DNA of 64,000 bases from Streptomyces typhae (GCF_009755605.1 NZ_WPNZ01000004.1:186001-250000), one strand, 5' to 3'. Counted from the first letter of the stretch, positions 33,352-42,895 are shown. Made by a program: numbers and translations. The notes: generated from the letters alone by a model not told the origin.

Positions 33352-34701
33352 ATGACGGTCCCTGCCGGTGGTGATCTCTACACCGTTTCCTGGGGGCGTG
33401 TTCTGCGTGGACTACGCGCGGGCGGTCCGCTCGAGTTCCTGGAGCGCACCGCGCGGCTGTCGCAAGGAGCACTGGTCCGGTTGGAACTCGGGCCGTTCCG
33501 GCCCTTGGTGGTCACGCACCCTGACCACGTGCGGCATGTGCTGTGCGACCGGGCCACCCGCTATCGGCGGGGCACGGCGATGTGGAAGGCGCTGAGCCGG
33601 CTGACGGGCACGGGGATCGCGGGTGAGGGGCCCGCGTGGCAGGTGAGCCGTGCCCTCTGGTGCCGGGGACTGGCGGGGGTGTCCGCGCAGGCTTCCACCG
33701 ACGGCCTTGGCCCCTGGGTGGCCTGCGCGGTGGCGGACCTGGAGCAGCGTGTGGTGGCGGGACAGTCGGTGGTGGACGCGGAGACCGAGATGACCCGGAT
33801 CGTGCACCGCGTCATCAACCCGGTGCTGTTCGGCTCGCGCATCCCTCAGTTCCAGGGCGACCGTCTCGCGGCGGCGGTCAGCGTCGCGTTCGACTCGGTG
33901 CTGTGGCGGATGGCGGTGCCCGGTCTGCCGTCGGTGGTGCCGGTGCCGGGTGACCGGGAGTTCCGCAGGGCGACGCGTACGGTCAAGGGCATCCTGCTTC
34001 CGCTGGTCCGCCGGATACGGCACGAGGGCGGTGGGGGCGCGGACCTGGTGAGCCTCCTTGTCGACGGGACGGACGGTGACGGACGGCGGCTGACCGACGA
34101 GCAGGTCGCCCAGGACATCGTGGCCCTGTTCGTGGCGGGCTCGGAGTCCAGCGCGCTCACCCTGACCTGGGCCTGGGCAGCTCTTGCCCGCCATCCCGAG
34201 GTAGCGGCGCGGGTCCGTGCGGAGGCCGACGACGCGCTGGGAAGCGGCCCTGTCCGGCATGCGGCGTCGCGAAAGCTGCCCTACACACGTCAGGTCCTGG
34301 CCGAGGTCTGCCGTCTGTACGCGGTGGCGTGGGCGGTGCCGCGCACGGCCGCCGCCGAGGACGTCATCGACGGCGTACGCATTCCGGCCGGCGCCACGGT
34401 GGTGCTCTCCCCGTACCTGACGCACCGGCTGCCCGAGTTCTGGGAACGGCCGCTGCGCTTCGACCCGGGGCGCTTCACCAAGGAGGGCGTCCGCGGTCGG
34501 CATCCGCAGGCGTACCTGCCCTTCGGTGACGGCCCTCATCAGTGTGTCGGGCAGTCCTTCTTCCTGCACGAGGCCGCACTGATCATCGCCACGATGGCAC
34601 ACCGTTTCGACATCACCGCGATGGGCCGGGCCGAGCCGAGAGCGGCGGTGGCGCTGCGGCCCCGGCACCGGGTCGCCCTGCGGCTCACACCACGCCGCTG
34701 A
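33352..34701 (+). CDS. Cytochrome P450
   Basis: 449 aa from ATG 33352. I-helix VALFVAGSESSALTLTWAWA (acidic/hydroxyl pair), K-helix EVCR (ExxR), and haem loop YLPFGDGPHQCVGQSF with the ligand Cys. Soluble bacterial P450 of normal length, lacking a membrane anchor. It converges on the terpene synthase with only 23 bp between stops, so it most likely oxidises that enzyme's product. No ferredoxin gene is adjacent. Confidence 0.95.
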   Translation: MTVPAGGDLYTVSWGRVLRGLRAGGPLEFLERTARLSQGALVRLELGPFRPLVVTHPDHVRHVLCDRATRYRRGTAMWKALSRLTGTGIAGEGPAWQVSRALWCRGLAGVSAQASTDGLGPWVACAVADLEQRVVAGQSVVDAETEMTRIVHRVINPVLFGSRIPQFQGDRLAAAVSVAFDSVLWRMAVPGLPSVVPVPGDREFRRATRTVKGILLPLVRRIRHEGGGGADLVSLLVDGTDGDGRRLTDEQVAQDIVALFVAGSESSALTLTWAWAALARHPEVAARVRAEADDALGSGPVRHAASRKLPYTRQVLAEVCRLYAVAWAVPRTAAAEDVIDGVRIPAGATVVLSPYLTHRLPEFWERPLRFDPGRFTKEGVRGRHPQAYLPFGDGPHQCVGQSFFLHEAALIIATMAHRFDITAMGRAEPRAAVALRPRHRVALRLTPRR

Positions 34702-34724
34702 GCGCGAGCTGGGGCTCATTGGGG

Positions 34725-35876
34725 TCAGAAGCGGTCCCACCACCAGGCGATGGAAGGGATCGCCGGAGGTGCGCCCTCACGCGGCGCCGTCGAGGTGAAG
34801 GAGCCGGTGGTGGTGACCGCTGCGGGGTGGCGGCCGTCGGGGTTGGTGTAGCGGCCCGCGCGCAGGCCCCATTCGAGGTTGCCGCGGATCAGGCGGGAGA
34901 GGTGGCCGAGGTGGCGCGCCAGCGGAGCGCATGCGGTGGGCAGCACGTGGTCACGAAGCTGTACGAAGCGCAGGGTCAGCCGGTTGCACAGGTCTACGGC
35001 CGCCTCCATCGCCGCGTCGAGTCCCAGACCACGTTCGGCGGCCAGGATGTCCACGAGGTTCAGCCGGCAGCGCGGGGGCCGCGGGGCGCGGGCGGCCAGC
35101 CAGTGTTCCTTGCCGTAGGAGAACAGGTCGTCGTCAAAGGCGGCGGTGGTGAAGGCCAGTTCTTCCAGCGCGCGTACTGCGGGTGCCCGCAGTGCCCGTC
35201 CCGGGATCTCCGCACCGTCGACGATCTCCATCCAGCTCGTCGTCGCCGTACCCGCCGCGGTGTGCTGCCGCAGGGGAGCGTAGTCGTCCAGGGAGGGTGT
35301 GCGGCCCCGCAGGCGGCAGCCGAACTCCCACAGCACACCCGAGAACCAGGCACGATGCCCTTCGATCACTCGCCTCACTTGTACCGGCGTGCCTGCCGCC
35401 CGGCAGCGCGCCGCCAGGTCGCCCGCCGCCGCGAGGAACGGGTCCCCGTCCCCTGTCACCGGTGCGGCTCCCGGTGCCTCCAGTACGCGCAGGAGGCGCG
35501 TGGCGACTTCGGTGAAGTTGTCGGCGCGCATGCTGGCAGGGCCCTCGTCGCAGTACAGGTCGTCGAAGGCGAACATCAGCACGCACCAGTCGACCGCGAG
35601 CTGGAGGCGCTCGGCCGGTGCGCCGGGCAGGATCCGGCCGTAGAAGCCCCCGCAGTCGTTGCCGGCCATCCGGACGCGCTGTGCACCCTTTCGGCACAGG
35701 CCGTACCCGTGCAGCCAGGTGGCGGCGCGCGCGTTCAGCAGGGCGGTGTCCGGATGCGCGGCGGTGGGCAGGGGGCAGTAGCGCGGTGGGAGCACCACAT
35801 GGATGCGGTCTGCCGCATCCCCGACGCGGACACCGGCCGCTTCCGGTGTCAGAACGTCGTCGCGCGCCCCGGTCAC
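34725..35876 (-). CDS. Class I terpene synthase
   Basis: 383 aa from GTG 35876, which overlaps the stop of the preceding secreted-protein gene (GTGA). The first Mg-binding motif is [11 protein letters not shown] (DDxxxDE-like), and the second is [11 protein letters not shown], the NSE/DTE motif with Asp for Asn. The C-terminal GRY is the usual RY pair. Cyclises a prenyl diphosphate, most likely farnesyl or geranyl-geranyl diphosphate, to a terpene hydrocarbon or alcohol. Product cannot be predicted. Convergent with a P450. Confidence 0.93.
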   Translation of the reverse strand: MTGARDDVLTPEAAGVRVGDAADRIHVVLPPRYCPLPTAAHPDTALLNARAATWLHGYGLCRKGAQRVRMAGNDCGGFYGRILPGAPAERLQLAVDWCVLMFAFDDLYCDEGPASMRADNFTEVATRLLRVLEAPGAAPVTGDGDPFLAAAGDLAARCRAAGTPVQVRRVIEGHRAWFSGVLWEFGCRLRGRTPSLDDYAPLRQHTAAGTATTSWMEIVDGAEIPGRALRAPAVRALEELAFTTAAFDDDLFSYGKEHWLAARAPRPPRCRLNLVDILAAERGLGLDAAMEAAVDLCNRLTLRFVQLRDHVLPTACAPLARHLGHLSRLIRGNLEWGLRAGRYTNPDGRHPAAVTTTGSFTSTAPREGAPPAIPSIAWWWDRF

Positions 35877-36556
35877 GGCAGCAGGGTGCGGGTCAGGGCC
35901 TCGGCGGCCTGGGCCACATCCCCGGCGGCGGTGGCGTCGAAGACGGTGCCCTGCACCGGCAGCGGGCTGGTGCCGAAGGCGTCCGCGAGTGTGCTCTGGC
36001 TCTTGGGGCCCGTGTGCAGGGCAGCGGCGCCCTGAGCCGCTCCCGCGATCACATCGACCTTGGTCTTGTCCATCTGGAAGACGAAGCCGAACAGTTCCTC
36101 CGGCTGCCGCCGCGCACCGCGGGGCACTGCGGCCTGCGTGCCGGAGGTCCCGAGGACCTTGTGCGAGGCAAAGTCGAAGGTCAGGTCCGCGAAGGTCACG
36201 GTCTTGCCCGCGGGCTTCATGGTGAACGTGATACCGCCGTCGGCCGGTACCGAGCCCCTGCTGAGGTCCAGTGCGAATTCTCCCCTGGTCATGGGCAGCC
36301 GCACGCACCGGCGGCCGCCGACGTCGACCGTGCTCGCCGGGCTCTTCGCCCCCAGTGTCACGCCCTGCTCGGCCAGTGCCCGGGTGACAGCCGGGGTCGG
36401 GCACAGATCCGCCTGTGCCCGCGACACTTTGATCTGGGGAGCGGGCAGCACGCTCGGCGCCACCCCGGCCGCCGCACCGGCCCATGACAGCGCGCACCCG
36501 GCTCCGGCCATCGCGCACACGGGCACGACGAAACGGTTCCAACGTGGCAAGGCCAT
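35873..36556 (-). CDS. Secreted protein of unknown function, HtaA-like beta pattern
   Basis: 227 aa from ATG 36556 (AGGAG upstream). A hydrophobic N-terminus ([23 protein letters not shown]) serves as a signal. The rest is beta-rich: [52 protein letters not shown] and a region of [16 protein letters not shown]. It resembles the HtaA/YceI-like arrangement of surface proteins but no motif is decisive. Its stop overlaps the terpene-synthase start by 4 bp, so the two are coupled. Confidence 0.65.
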   Translation of the reverse strand: MALPRWNRFVVPVCAMAGAGCALSWAGAAAGVAPSVLPAPQIKVSRAQADLCPTPAVTRALAEQGVTLGAKSPASTVDVGGRRCVRLPMTRGEFALDLSRGSVPADGGITFTMKPAGKTVTFADLTFDFASHKVLGTSGTQAAVPRGARRQPEELFGFVFQMDKTKVDVIAGAAQGAAALHTGPKSQSTLADAFGTSPLPVQGTVFDATAAGDVAQAAEALTRTLLP

Positions 36557-36714
36557 GACCACTCCTGCTGCTCCGGGAAGGCGGCCCAGCGGTGCCGGAC
36601 CCTTCGTCCGCGCCGACCCGTCCGATGATCGGCCGCCCTTCCACGCGACCACGCCAGGGATACCGGCACGACCCGGGCGGGCCGGCCGGGTGACGACCAC
36701 GTACCGGCGAGAGC

Positions 36715-37080
36715 GTTCGGCGAAGGGCATCGTTCCCGCCGCGGCCAGTGCCGCGGCGGTGCGCCGGTAGTCCTCGAAGGACTCGGCGTACGGCGGCGGC
36801 CCCAGGCTCGGCAGGCCCAGCCGAATCACCGAGCGCCAGCTCGCGTAGCCGGCGTCGCGCCCGGAGTGGAGCGGTGAGTTCGCACACATCTCCACCAGCA
36901 GCGCCACGTCCGCAGATGATTGCCGACGCGCACGGCCACGTCCCGGTCTCCGGCAGGAACACGCGGACGTGCGGGGAGCAGACCGCGAAGTCGTCCGTCA
37001 CCGACCGGTACAGGTCCGCACTGGCCCGGTACCGCGGACCGGCACTCACCGGGACGGGATCGGACCGCCAAGGGGTGCGG
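36715..37080 (-). pseudogene. Carboxylate-amine ligase (YbdK/GCS2 family) remnant
   Basis: [27 protein letters not shown].., then in another frame [14 protein letters not shown], then [40 protein letters not shown], correspond to a continuous stretch of glutamate-cysteine-ligase-like (GCS2) enzymes. At least two frameshifts separate the pieces and both ends are missing. It lies directly upstream of the secreted-protein/terpene-synthase pair. Confidence 0.75.
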
Positions 37081-37084
37081 GCCG

Positions 37085-37690
37085 CCACCGGGCCGGAGCC
37101 GGGCGCAGAGGTGTGGCAGGAACAGCTCGCTGCCCGGGAGGAGTTCCTGGACTTCCCCCCGGCGCCGCGAAAGACACGGGTCCGTGCCCGTCTGGACGCC
37201 CCCGCGAACAGATCGTCCGTGACGATCAGTCGCTGCCAGATCGAGCCGACGGCCCGGACCACCGGAAGGCGGCGCTACAGCGGCCGAACGCAGCCGGCCT
37301 GCACGCGCAGGATGACGCCGCCCGGGAGACCTCCACGTCGGCGGCGAGGGAAGGCAGGCCGACCCGGCAGCCGATGGAGGTCCTGCGGTGCCGGGCCGGT
37401 CAGCTCAGAAATCGGTCGGCTACGGCGACAGGGGCATGCCCGAGTGCGGTACACCGGCCGCACCACCGCCCTGCCCGCACAGCAGCCGCTACCGTCGGCG
37501 CACTGCTGACCACGGCCCGTCTGTCACGGCGCCGATCGTGACGCCGCTGACGTGCGCATGGGAGCGCCCCAGAGCTGAGCGGCTGCGTGGCCGCCCTCGC
37601 CACCGTCTTCGCGAGTACGTCGCGGTCCCGTTCCGTTCGGATGCCCGGATCTTCGCTTAGCCGCCAGGAGCCCGCGGTGCGGCGGCTGGC
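37085..37690. other. Intergenic, no gene seen
   Basis: About 600 bp without a convincing gene on either strand: open frames have Arg/Pro-rich translations, no ribosome sites and no family resemblance. Confidence 0.5.
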
Positions 37691-37696
37691 GGGGCC

Positions 37697-38356
37697 TCAG
37701 GTGCCGGTCCCGTTGTTGCTGAGCACGGCCACGTTTTCGAGGATCTGCAGTAGTGGCTCCTTTCCGTCAGCAGTGTGTTTCTCGGCGCACTGGTGTGTGG
37801 CCGGAGCGGCAAAGAGCGGGGAATGCTGGACATCCGCAGGGGCCAGGTCGACGAGGTCGTGGAGTTTCCCCTTGGCGGGCAAGCCGAGGCAGGCCTTGTT
37901 GAAGGATGCTTCGATGAGGGCGAGTTGCGGGTTCTCATCACCCGGTGCCCGGTTGCCCAGGGCGGATGCAGGCCGAAGAGCAGCGCTACCGGGCGAGTCT
38001 GCCTTGCCGGGGACAGGGCCGGGGGGAGACGTCGGCGCGGTGAGCCGTTTGATCAACGCGTTGACGGGGTTGGCCGGGTCCTTGCCCGCCTTTTGCACGC
38101 ACTCGTCTGCCTGCTTCGTCTGGAAGCGGGTCAAATCCTTCACGGTGAAGGTCGTCAAGTCGGGGATCCCCTTGAGAGGAGTCTTCTTCGGCATGCCCAG
38201 ACAGGCAGCCGTGCTCTCGGCGATCAGTCCGATCCTGACGTCGCCCACCTGAGGAGCCCGGCCTGCTGCCTGACCGGCGGCGGCAACCGGGACCACGGCC
38301 CCCAGCACGCCACCGACGGCCAGGCCCACAGACACCCAGGCGGTATGCATACGCAT
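37697..38356 (-). CDS. Secreted protein with internally duplicated Cys-containing module
   Basis: 219 aa from ATG 38356 (GGAGG 8 nt upstream). Signal peptide: MHTAWVSVGLAVGGVLGAVV.. to PVAAAG. Two related segments follow: ACLGMPKKTPLKGIPDLTTF ..ADECVQKAGKDP and ACLGLPAKGKLHDLVDLAPA ..THQCAEKHTADGKEP, each with two Cys about 35-38 residues apart, joined by a Pro/Ala linker. Likely two small disulphide-bonded domains. No family recognised. Confidence 0.75.
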   Translation of the reverse strand: MRMHTAWVSVGLAVGGVLGAVVPVAAAGQAAGRAPQVGDVRIGLIAESTAACLGMPKKTPLKGIPDLTTFTVKDLTRFQTKQADECVQKAGKDPANPVNALIKRLTAPTSPPGPVPGKADSPGSAALRPASALGNRAPGDENPQLALIEASFNKACLGLPAKGKLHDLVDLAPADVQHSPLFAAPATHQCAEKHTADGKEPLLQILENVAVLSNNGTGT

Positions 38357-38610
38357 CACTGTTTCCTCCATCGATCACGGCAGTACGGGCCCCGCTTTCC
38401 GGTCCATTTGCTCCCAGAACACACCCCTTCGCAGGTCTGCCTCGCCCATCTGGCCCCGACAGCTGCTGGCGGCAGACCTTGCCCACTGCGGGGCCAGAGC
38501 ACTGCTTGATGATCACGTGCACACCACCCCAGAAGGCACCGCCCCGGGCCCGGCTGCACGATGAGGGACGCGTCCCGCGGGCGCGAGGGGCCGACGTGTT
38601 CCGCCTGAGC

Positions 38611-39048
38611 CGACCACGCCCGCACCCGGGCCGAAGCCGAAGCCCGACACCTGCGCAAACGCCTGGAGGAACGGGCCGCACACATCGCCGACGTCCAGCA
38701 GTCCCTCGCCGTGTTGACGCCCGCGCCGGAACACCCCACCACCTCCCAGCCCTCCTTCCCGCCACCGCAACGGCAACGGCAAGCCGACAGGCCGGCAATA
38801 GCCAACTCGAACCCCCGATCCGCCGACGGCACCGCGGGACCCCAGCGCCGAGCAACGGAGGACCTCACCGGCAGCGCTCCCCCGCCCGCGGACACACCGG
38901 CACCCGCCCCGCGGGCCCGTCCCACCCACCCGGCGGCCACCACCGCCAGCACCGCCCCGCCCCGGGAAGGACACTGTCCAACCAGTAAGCACCCGACAGC
39001 TCCGCCGCCACAGCATCCTCACGCCCGGGCACTGCATCCGTCTTTATG
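38611..39048 (+). pseudogene. Coiled-coil protein C-terminal fragment
   Basis: Immediately after a TGA, the frame reads ADHARTRAEAEARHLRKRLE, ERAAHIADVQQSLAVLTPAP, then a long Pro/Ala/Thr low-complexity tail to 39048. The helical part resembles the end of Streptomyces coiled-coil proteins. No start codon or ribosome site; probably a 5'-truncated gene. Confidence 0.4.
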
Positions 39049-39588
39049 ACTGCTCCTCCACCGGCCGACGGCACAGCCGGACACCACAGACCCGGCCACG
39101 CGGAATCCGTCTCCCACCGCCCCGGCACGCATGCGAGAATCCCAGCACCCTCACCAGACCTCCCAGCCCTGTACGAAACAACCCCGGTCCACACCCCCAA
39201 CGCCGTCAGCAGCACAACGACTTCGCCCAGACCACCCCCTGACGGGACCCCACCCCCGCCAGGGGCGGCAGGAGGAGGCCTCCCCCTCAGGGTGTTCGAG
39301 CCGCTGGCAGCGCTCACGAGCCAGCAGCAGCACAAGGGGCAGTCCGCTTCCCTCCTGCGGGCGCGGGATCCCCTCCCTGCCGCATGGCTGCGCACCTTCC
39401 CTACGCCCCGAAGCCCGCCGTTGCTGCCCTGCCCGCAAGGACGACAGCGCCCAAGGACGAGCACTGTGCCGCTCCCCCCGGCACGGCGGCACTGTCCGCT
39501 CTGCGGTGTGTGCGGCCGGGCGTGACGTGGCGCCTCCCGCTGACGGCCAGGGTCGGGTGAGGGTGGCCGTATAGGACGTGGGACACCG
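39049..39588. other. Intergenic, no gene seen
   Basis: Proline/histidine-rich frames on the plus strand and arginine-rich frames on the minus strand, without start signals or known motifs. Confidence 0.4.
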
Positions 39589-40041
39589 ATGGACCGGGAC
39601 ACCGCCTACCGGATCAGCGTCGCAGCCGCACAGGACCAGCAGAGTCCGACGGCCGTGTCCGGGTTCGACGAGCGCGCCGACGCAGCAGCCGGCCGCAACG
39701 ACCCCGACCGCAACGGCGCCCAGGACGTCGACCTGGACGAGGACGACGACCGATCCCGGTGCCCGCGCCATGGTCCCTCCCGGCCCGATGCTCGCGGCCT
39801 CGGTGGCCGATCCGGAACTGCCCTGGCCGCTGTCCTAGTCCTGGCCGACACTGCTCCGACGCCTGTTCTGGTGTGGGACGAGCGGCATGGCTGGCGCACG
39901 GCCATCAGCCGCCGACACCCGATCCCCAACGGCGGCGGCTGGCCAGGCGAGGACGATGCAGTCCGCTGCCTGTACCCAGGACACACCGAGCCGGACCTTC
40001 AGTACCTGCTCGCCGAAATCACCACTCACGGAGATCTTTGA
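39589..40041 (+). CDS. Hypothetical protein, DUF6292-like
   Basis: 150 aa. The N-terminal half is low-complexity and acidic (GRNDPDRNGAQDVDLDEDDD). The second half, LADTAPTPVLVWDERHGWRT AISRRHPI.. and RCLYPGHTEPDLQYLLAEIT, has the WDxxHGWR pattern of small Streptomyces domains of unknown function. The C-terminal domain looks real; the N-terminal extension may be out of frame with the original. Confidence 0.5.
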   Translation: MDRDTAYRISVAAAQDQQSPTAVSGFDERADAAAGRNDPDRNGAQDVDLDEDDDRSRCPRHGPSRPDARGLGGRSGTALAAVLVLADTAPTPVLVWDERHGWRTAISRRHPIPNGGGWPGEDDAVRCLYPGHTEPDLQYLLAEITTHGDL

Positions 40042-40178
40042 ACCCTTGCTGATCTCGTGCGTGCGTCACGGTGGAAGACGACGTGGCAGCCACGCATTCG
40101 ACCCGGCCCGGCAGGGGTGGGTTGCCGTGACCAGCGCGGAGCAGGGTGACTGGTCGACTACGTGATCGTCCACACGGT

Positions 40179-40506
40179 ATGACCAGGGGCCCAGCATTCC
40201 TCGCTTTCACGCTCTCAGCCACCGCAGCGGGCGCAGTATTGGCCACAGCAACACCCGCCGCAGCTGGAGGAATCGGCGATTCCCTCTCCCCCCGCGTTCG
40301 CGACCAGTTGCGCCAATCAGCACAATGAGGCGCGTGCCCAAGGTGCCACAACGCGCGCAACCGGAGCACTCACCAGCAACGGTGCAGGCCTGCCAGTCGT
40401 CGGCGCCCTCACTCAATGCGGTGGCGCCGACCTGCCCCAGGCAACTGGCGAGACCGGCAAAATCAAGAACGTTGTCACCTCCCTCCTGGCCGCCTACGCC
40501 CAGTAG
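40179..40506 (+). pseudogene. Small secreted protein (paralogue 1), frameshifted at a C-tract
   Basis: MTRGPAFLAFTLSATAAGAV.. ATPAAAGGIGDSLSP is a signal peptide and mature start. At CCCCCC (about 40287-40292) the frame shifts; the next frame continues AFATSCANQHNEARAQGATT, GAGLPVVGALTQCGGADLP and ends YAQ at 40506. Together they match the intact paralogue at 41691 (GG..SPAFGTSCGN.. and LPLGSPLNQCGGAELP). Removing one C restores the frame. Confidence 0.75.
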
Positions 40507-40828
40507 AGGGGCTGCCGAAGAACGCCCGAGGATTCCTTCCACAACCAGCTTTTTGAAACCTTGCTCGTGCGGAGCGCGGGCGCGACAGAGGTCGGCGCGT
40601 ACGGACGCCGTGCGGCTCGGGGTGCAGCATGGCCGGGACCGTGCCGTAGGGGCGCGGCCAGGTCCCGAGTGCCAGTCGGCAGCGAGAGAACTCCTCGCCT
40701 GGCCGGTGGCTGAGCGCTCCCTGAAGGGCGTCCCCGCCTTCCCTCAAGGGTGTCCTCGAACCGGGACGGGCCTGCGACCACGGTTCTGGACAAGCCGCTG
40801 CAACGGCTGGAATGAACGGAGGCGCGGC
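40507..40828. other. Intergenic, no gene seen
   Basis: Spacer between the small secreted protein and the acetyltransferase; no convincing gene. The last ~20 bp hold the GGAGG ribosome site. Confidence 0.4.
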
Positions 40829-41446
40829 ATGGGCTGGCTGGACATGGCAGCAACCACGCTGGAGAACAAGTACATCCGGCTGCGCCCCCTGGTCCGGGGT
40901 GACCGTGCGTCGTTGCACTCCATCGCAGTGAACCCGAGCATCTGGCGCTATACCGTCGACCGCATCGAGACCGACGCCGACTTCGATGCGTATTTCGAGG
41001 ACGCGCTCCGCGAACATCAGGCAGGGCGCCGTGCCGTCTTTCACATTACCGACAAGCGCAGCGGCCGTGCTGCGGGCAGCAGGAGCTTTTGCAACATGGC
41101 CGAGGCGGACAGCCGTCTGGAGATCGGCAAGGCCTGGTTGGGACAGGAGTTCCAAGGGCGCGGCATCAACCGCTGGGTGGACTTCCTGCTGATGGGGCAC
41201 GCCTTCGAACAGATGAAGGCTGAGCGCGTGGAGTTCAAGACGCACGTGTTGAACCAGCAGGCCCGCCGTGCGCTGCGCAATATCGGTGCTACGGAGGAGG
41301 GCATCCTGCGCAGCTACGACCCCACGCCCGGCGGCGGCCGCCACGACGTCGTCTTCTTCAGCATCCTGCAGGACGAATGGCCGTCAGTGAAACAGCGACT
41401 GACGTGCGGCTCCAGGGAGAGCGAACACCCAGACACTTCGGCGTAG
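40829..41446 (+). CDS. GNAT acetyltransferase, RimJ/RimL type
   Basis: 205 aa from ATG 40829 with GGAGG 6 nt upstream. LENKYIRLRPLVRGDRASLH, SRLEIGKAWLGQEFQGRGIN (acetyl-CoA P-loop QGRGIN), VDFLLMGHAFEQMKAERVEF KTHVLNQQARRALRNIGA and EGILRSY follow the RimJ/RimL order. Transfers acetyl from acetyl-CoA to an amine, perhaps a protein N-terminus. It lies between two paralogous small secreted-protein genes; no link is known. Confidence 0.92.
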   Translation: MGWLDMAATTLENKYIRLRPLVRGDRASLHSIAVNPSIWRYTVDRIETDADFDAYFEDALREHQAGRRAVFHITDKRSGRAAGSRSFCNMAEADSRLEIGKAWLGQEFQGRGINRWVDFLLMGHAFEQMKAERVEFKTHVLNQQARRALRNIGATEEGILRSYDPTPGGGRHDVVFFSILQDEWPSVKQRLTCGSRESEHPDTSA

Positions 41447-41690
41447 GCACGCAGAACCAGCAAGACCCGGGCACCGACCAGATCTTCAACCTCACCCCAC
41501 CGCCTCCGCGCCCGGGAAGCCCGGGAAATGAACCCGCCGCGGGTCGGGCATCAGCCCCAAGACGCCCGCCGTCACGCTGGTGGGGACCAATCTGGCTGCA
41601 GAGGGCAGCGTCGCCGCCCGTGTCGCCTCCGGCCGGTGGCGCCACCCCCGACGGCGCGTGTCCGACCGGAACGGTCCTCGTTGGGCAGGC

Positions 41691-41996
41691 ATGTACCGCA
41701 GCTGCACCGTCGCTTCCCTGGTCCTGCTCGGCGCCGGTCTCACGGCCGCGCCCGCACTGGCCGGGGGCCTCCTGCCGATCGCTTCCCCCGCCTTCGGCAC
41801 CTCTTGCGGCAACCACAGCACCACACAGACCGCCGCGACAACGGGCCACGGCACCGGCACAGTTGGCGGCAACAGGGCCGGACTGCCCCTCGGCAGTCCA
41901 CTGAACCAGTGCGGCGGCGCCGAACTGCCCGGCACGGCCAACCCCCTGGCACTGGCCGGGATTCCCTCGCTCTTCGGCTACGGCACCAGAAGCTGA
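41691..41996 (+). CDS. Small secreted protein (paralogue 2, intact)
   Basis: 101 aa from ATG 41691. Signal peptide: SCTVASLVLLGAGLTAAPAL AGG. Mature part: LLPIASPAFGTSCGNHSTTQ, a Thr/Gly-rich middle, RAGLPLGSPLNQCGGAELPG and a hydrophobic end. Two mature Cys in TSCGN and QCGGA. It shares the AFGTSC and LPLGSPLNQCGGA blocks with two other ORFs here. The AFGTSC turn recalls chaplins, but the chaplin core is absent. Surface role is a guess. Confidence 0.75.
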   Translation: MYRSCTVASLVLLGAGLTAAPALAGGLLPIASPAFGTSCGNHSTTQTAATTGHGTGTVGGNRAGLPLGSPLNQCGGAELPGTANPLALAGIPSLFGYGTRS

Positions 41997-42120
41997 CCAG
42001 CCGCGACATCGTGAGCCGGCCTTGAACCGGGCCTACCAGGGCGATGGGCAGTTCAAGTGCCAGTGCAACCGCGCGTGCCGCCGGTTTTGAGCAGAGGCGT
42101 TGTCACCTGCGGCCTGTCAG

Positions 42121-42494
42121 CTACCTGCACAGTCCGGCGGGCGCGGCGAGACCGGCCTTGGCCAGGCCGACGGGCCCGAGTTCCTCGGTCGTTTCGCAGA
42201 CGTCGGAGCTGGCGGTGGGGGCGACGGTCAAGTCCGGCGAGGGCAGGTCGGAGCCTCCGCACTGGTCCAGCGGGCTGCCGACGGGAAGCCCCAGGGGGTT
42301 GACGTCACCCGAGCCGCTGCCTCGGGGGGGGTGGTACCGGCCGCGTGGGCACCGCGACGATTGGCGCAACTGGTACCGAATGCCGGGCAGAGCACATCGC
42401 CCACCCCGCCCGTCACCGCCGGAGCCACTCCCGCCAAGCCGGTACCCGCAGCAGCCGCCAGGACAAGGACAGCACGAACAGAGCGCAGAGTCAT
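42121..42494 (-). pseudogene. Small secreted protein (paralogue 3), frameshifted at a C-tract
   Basis: MTLRSVRAVLVLAAAAGTGL AGVAPAVTGGVGDVLCPAFG TSCANR is followed by an eight-base C run (G run at 42323-42330 on plus). After it, another frame continues GSGDVNPLGLPVGSPLDQCG GSDLPSP to a stop at 42121. One added C would restore the frame. Same family as 40179 and 41691, on the opposite strand, with a longer tail ending ..AGLAAPAGLCR. Confidence 0.75.
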
Positions 42495-42499
42495 GACCG

Positions 42500-42808
42500 G
42501 ACACGACGGCACCGCTGCCATGTCACCAGCCACAGCATCCCGGAAGCTCTGTCCCGGCACCCGGCCACGCTGGCTATGGGCAGGCGGTCTCCCCCAGGGT
42601 GGAGACAGGGGGCTGCGAGCTCCTGTGCTGTGGCATGCATGACGAGCTTCAGGTCGGTCTGAGGTCGCCCCTGTCCGGCAGCACGACCGACTGCCCGCCC
42701 ACGTCCTCGCCCAGAGCCGGCAAGGCGGCGAAGACGACGGCGCTCTTCGACGGCCACCGTCGGCAGACCGTCCTCGTCAGGCACCCACCCGGTCCTACCT
42801 CTGAACAG
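42500..42808. other. Intergenic, no gene seen
   Basis: No convincing gene. The right end leads into the paired operator-like sequence before the SDR gene. Confidence 0.4.
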
Positions 42809-42884
42809 AAACGAGACGGACCGTATTGATAGGTCGAGCGTGGCACCCTAGGCTGAGAACGAACCGGTACGCACCGTCTCGTTT
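42809..42884. promoter_or_regulatory. Two divergent copies of an operator-like sequence
   Basis: AAACGAGACGGACCGTAT starts at 42809, and the reverse complement of a near copy (AAACGAGACGGTGCGTAC) ends at 42884, just 11 bp before the SDR start. The 11-bp core AAACGAGACGG is identical. Likely paired binding sites for a regulator not in this window. Confidence 0.65.
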
Positions 42885-42895
42885 ACTGAGAGTGA

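Noticed and set aside
34725..37262. A single 845-aa terpene synthase fusion
   Set aside because: The long frame upstream of 35876 is out of frame with, and antisense-free of, real motifs; the secreted-protein gene with its own start and a broken GCS2 gene occupy that DNA.
36748..37541. Plus-strand genes of 190-250 aa
   Set aside because: Arg/Pro-rich translations opposite the decayed GCS2 gene; no ribosome site or family pattern.
41691..41996. Chaplin
   Set aside because: The AFGTSC/N turn is similar, but the conserved chaplin hydrophobic core (VQVPVxVPVNxCGN type) is absent.
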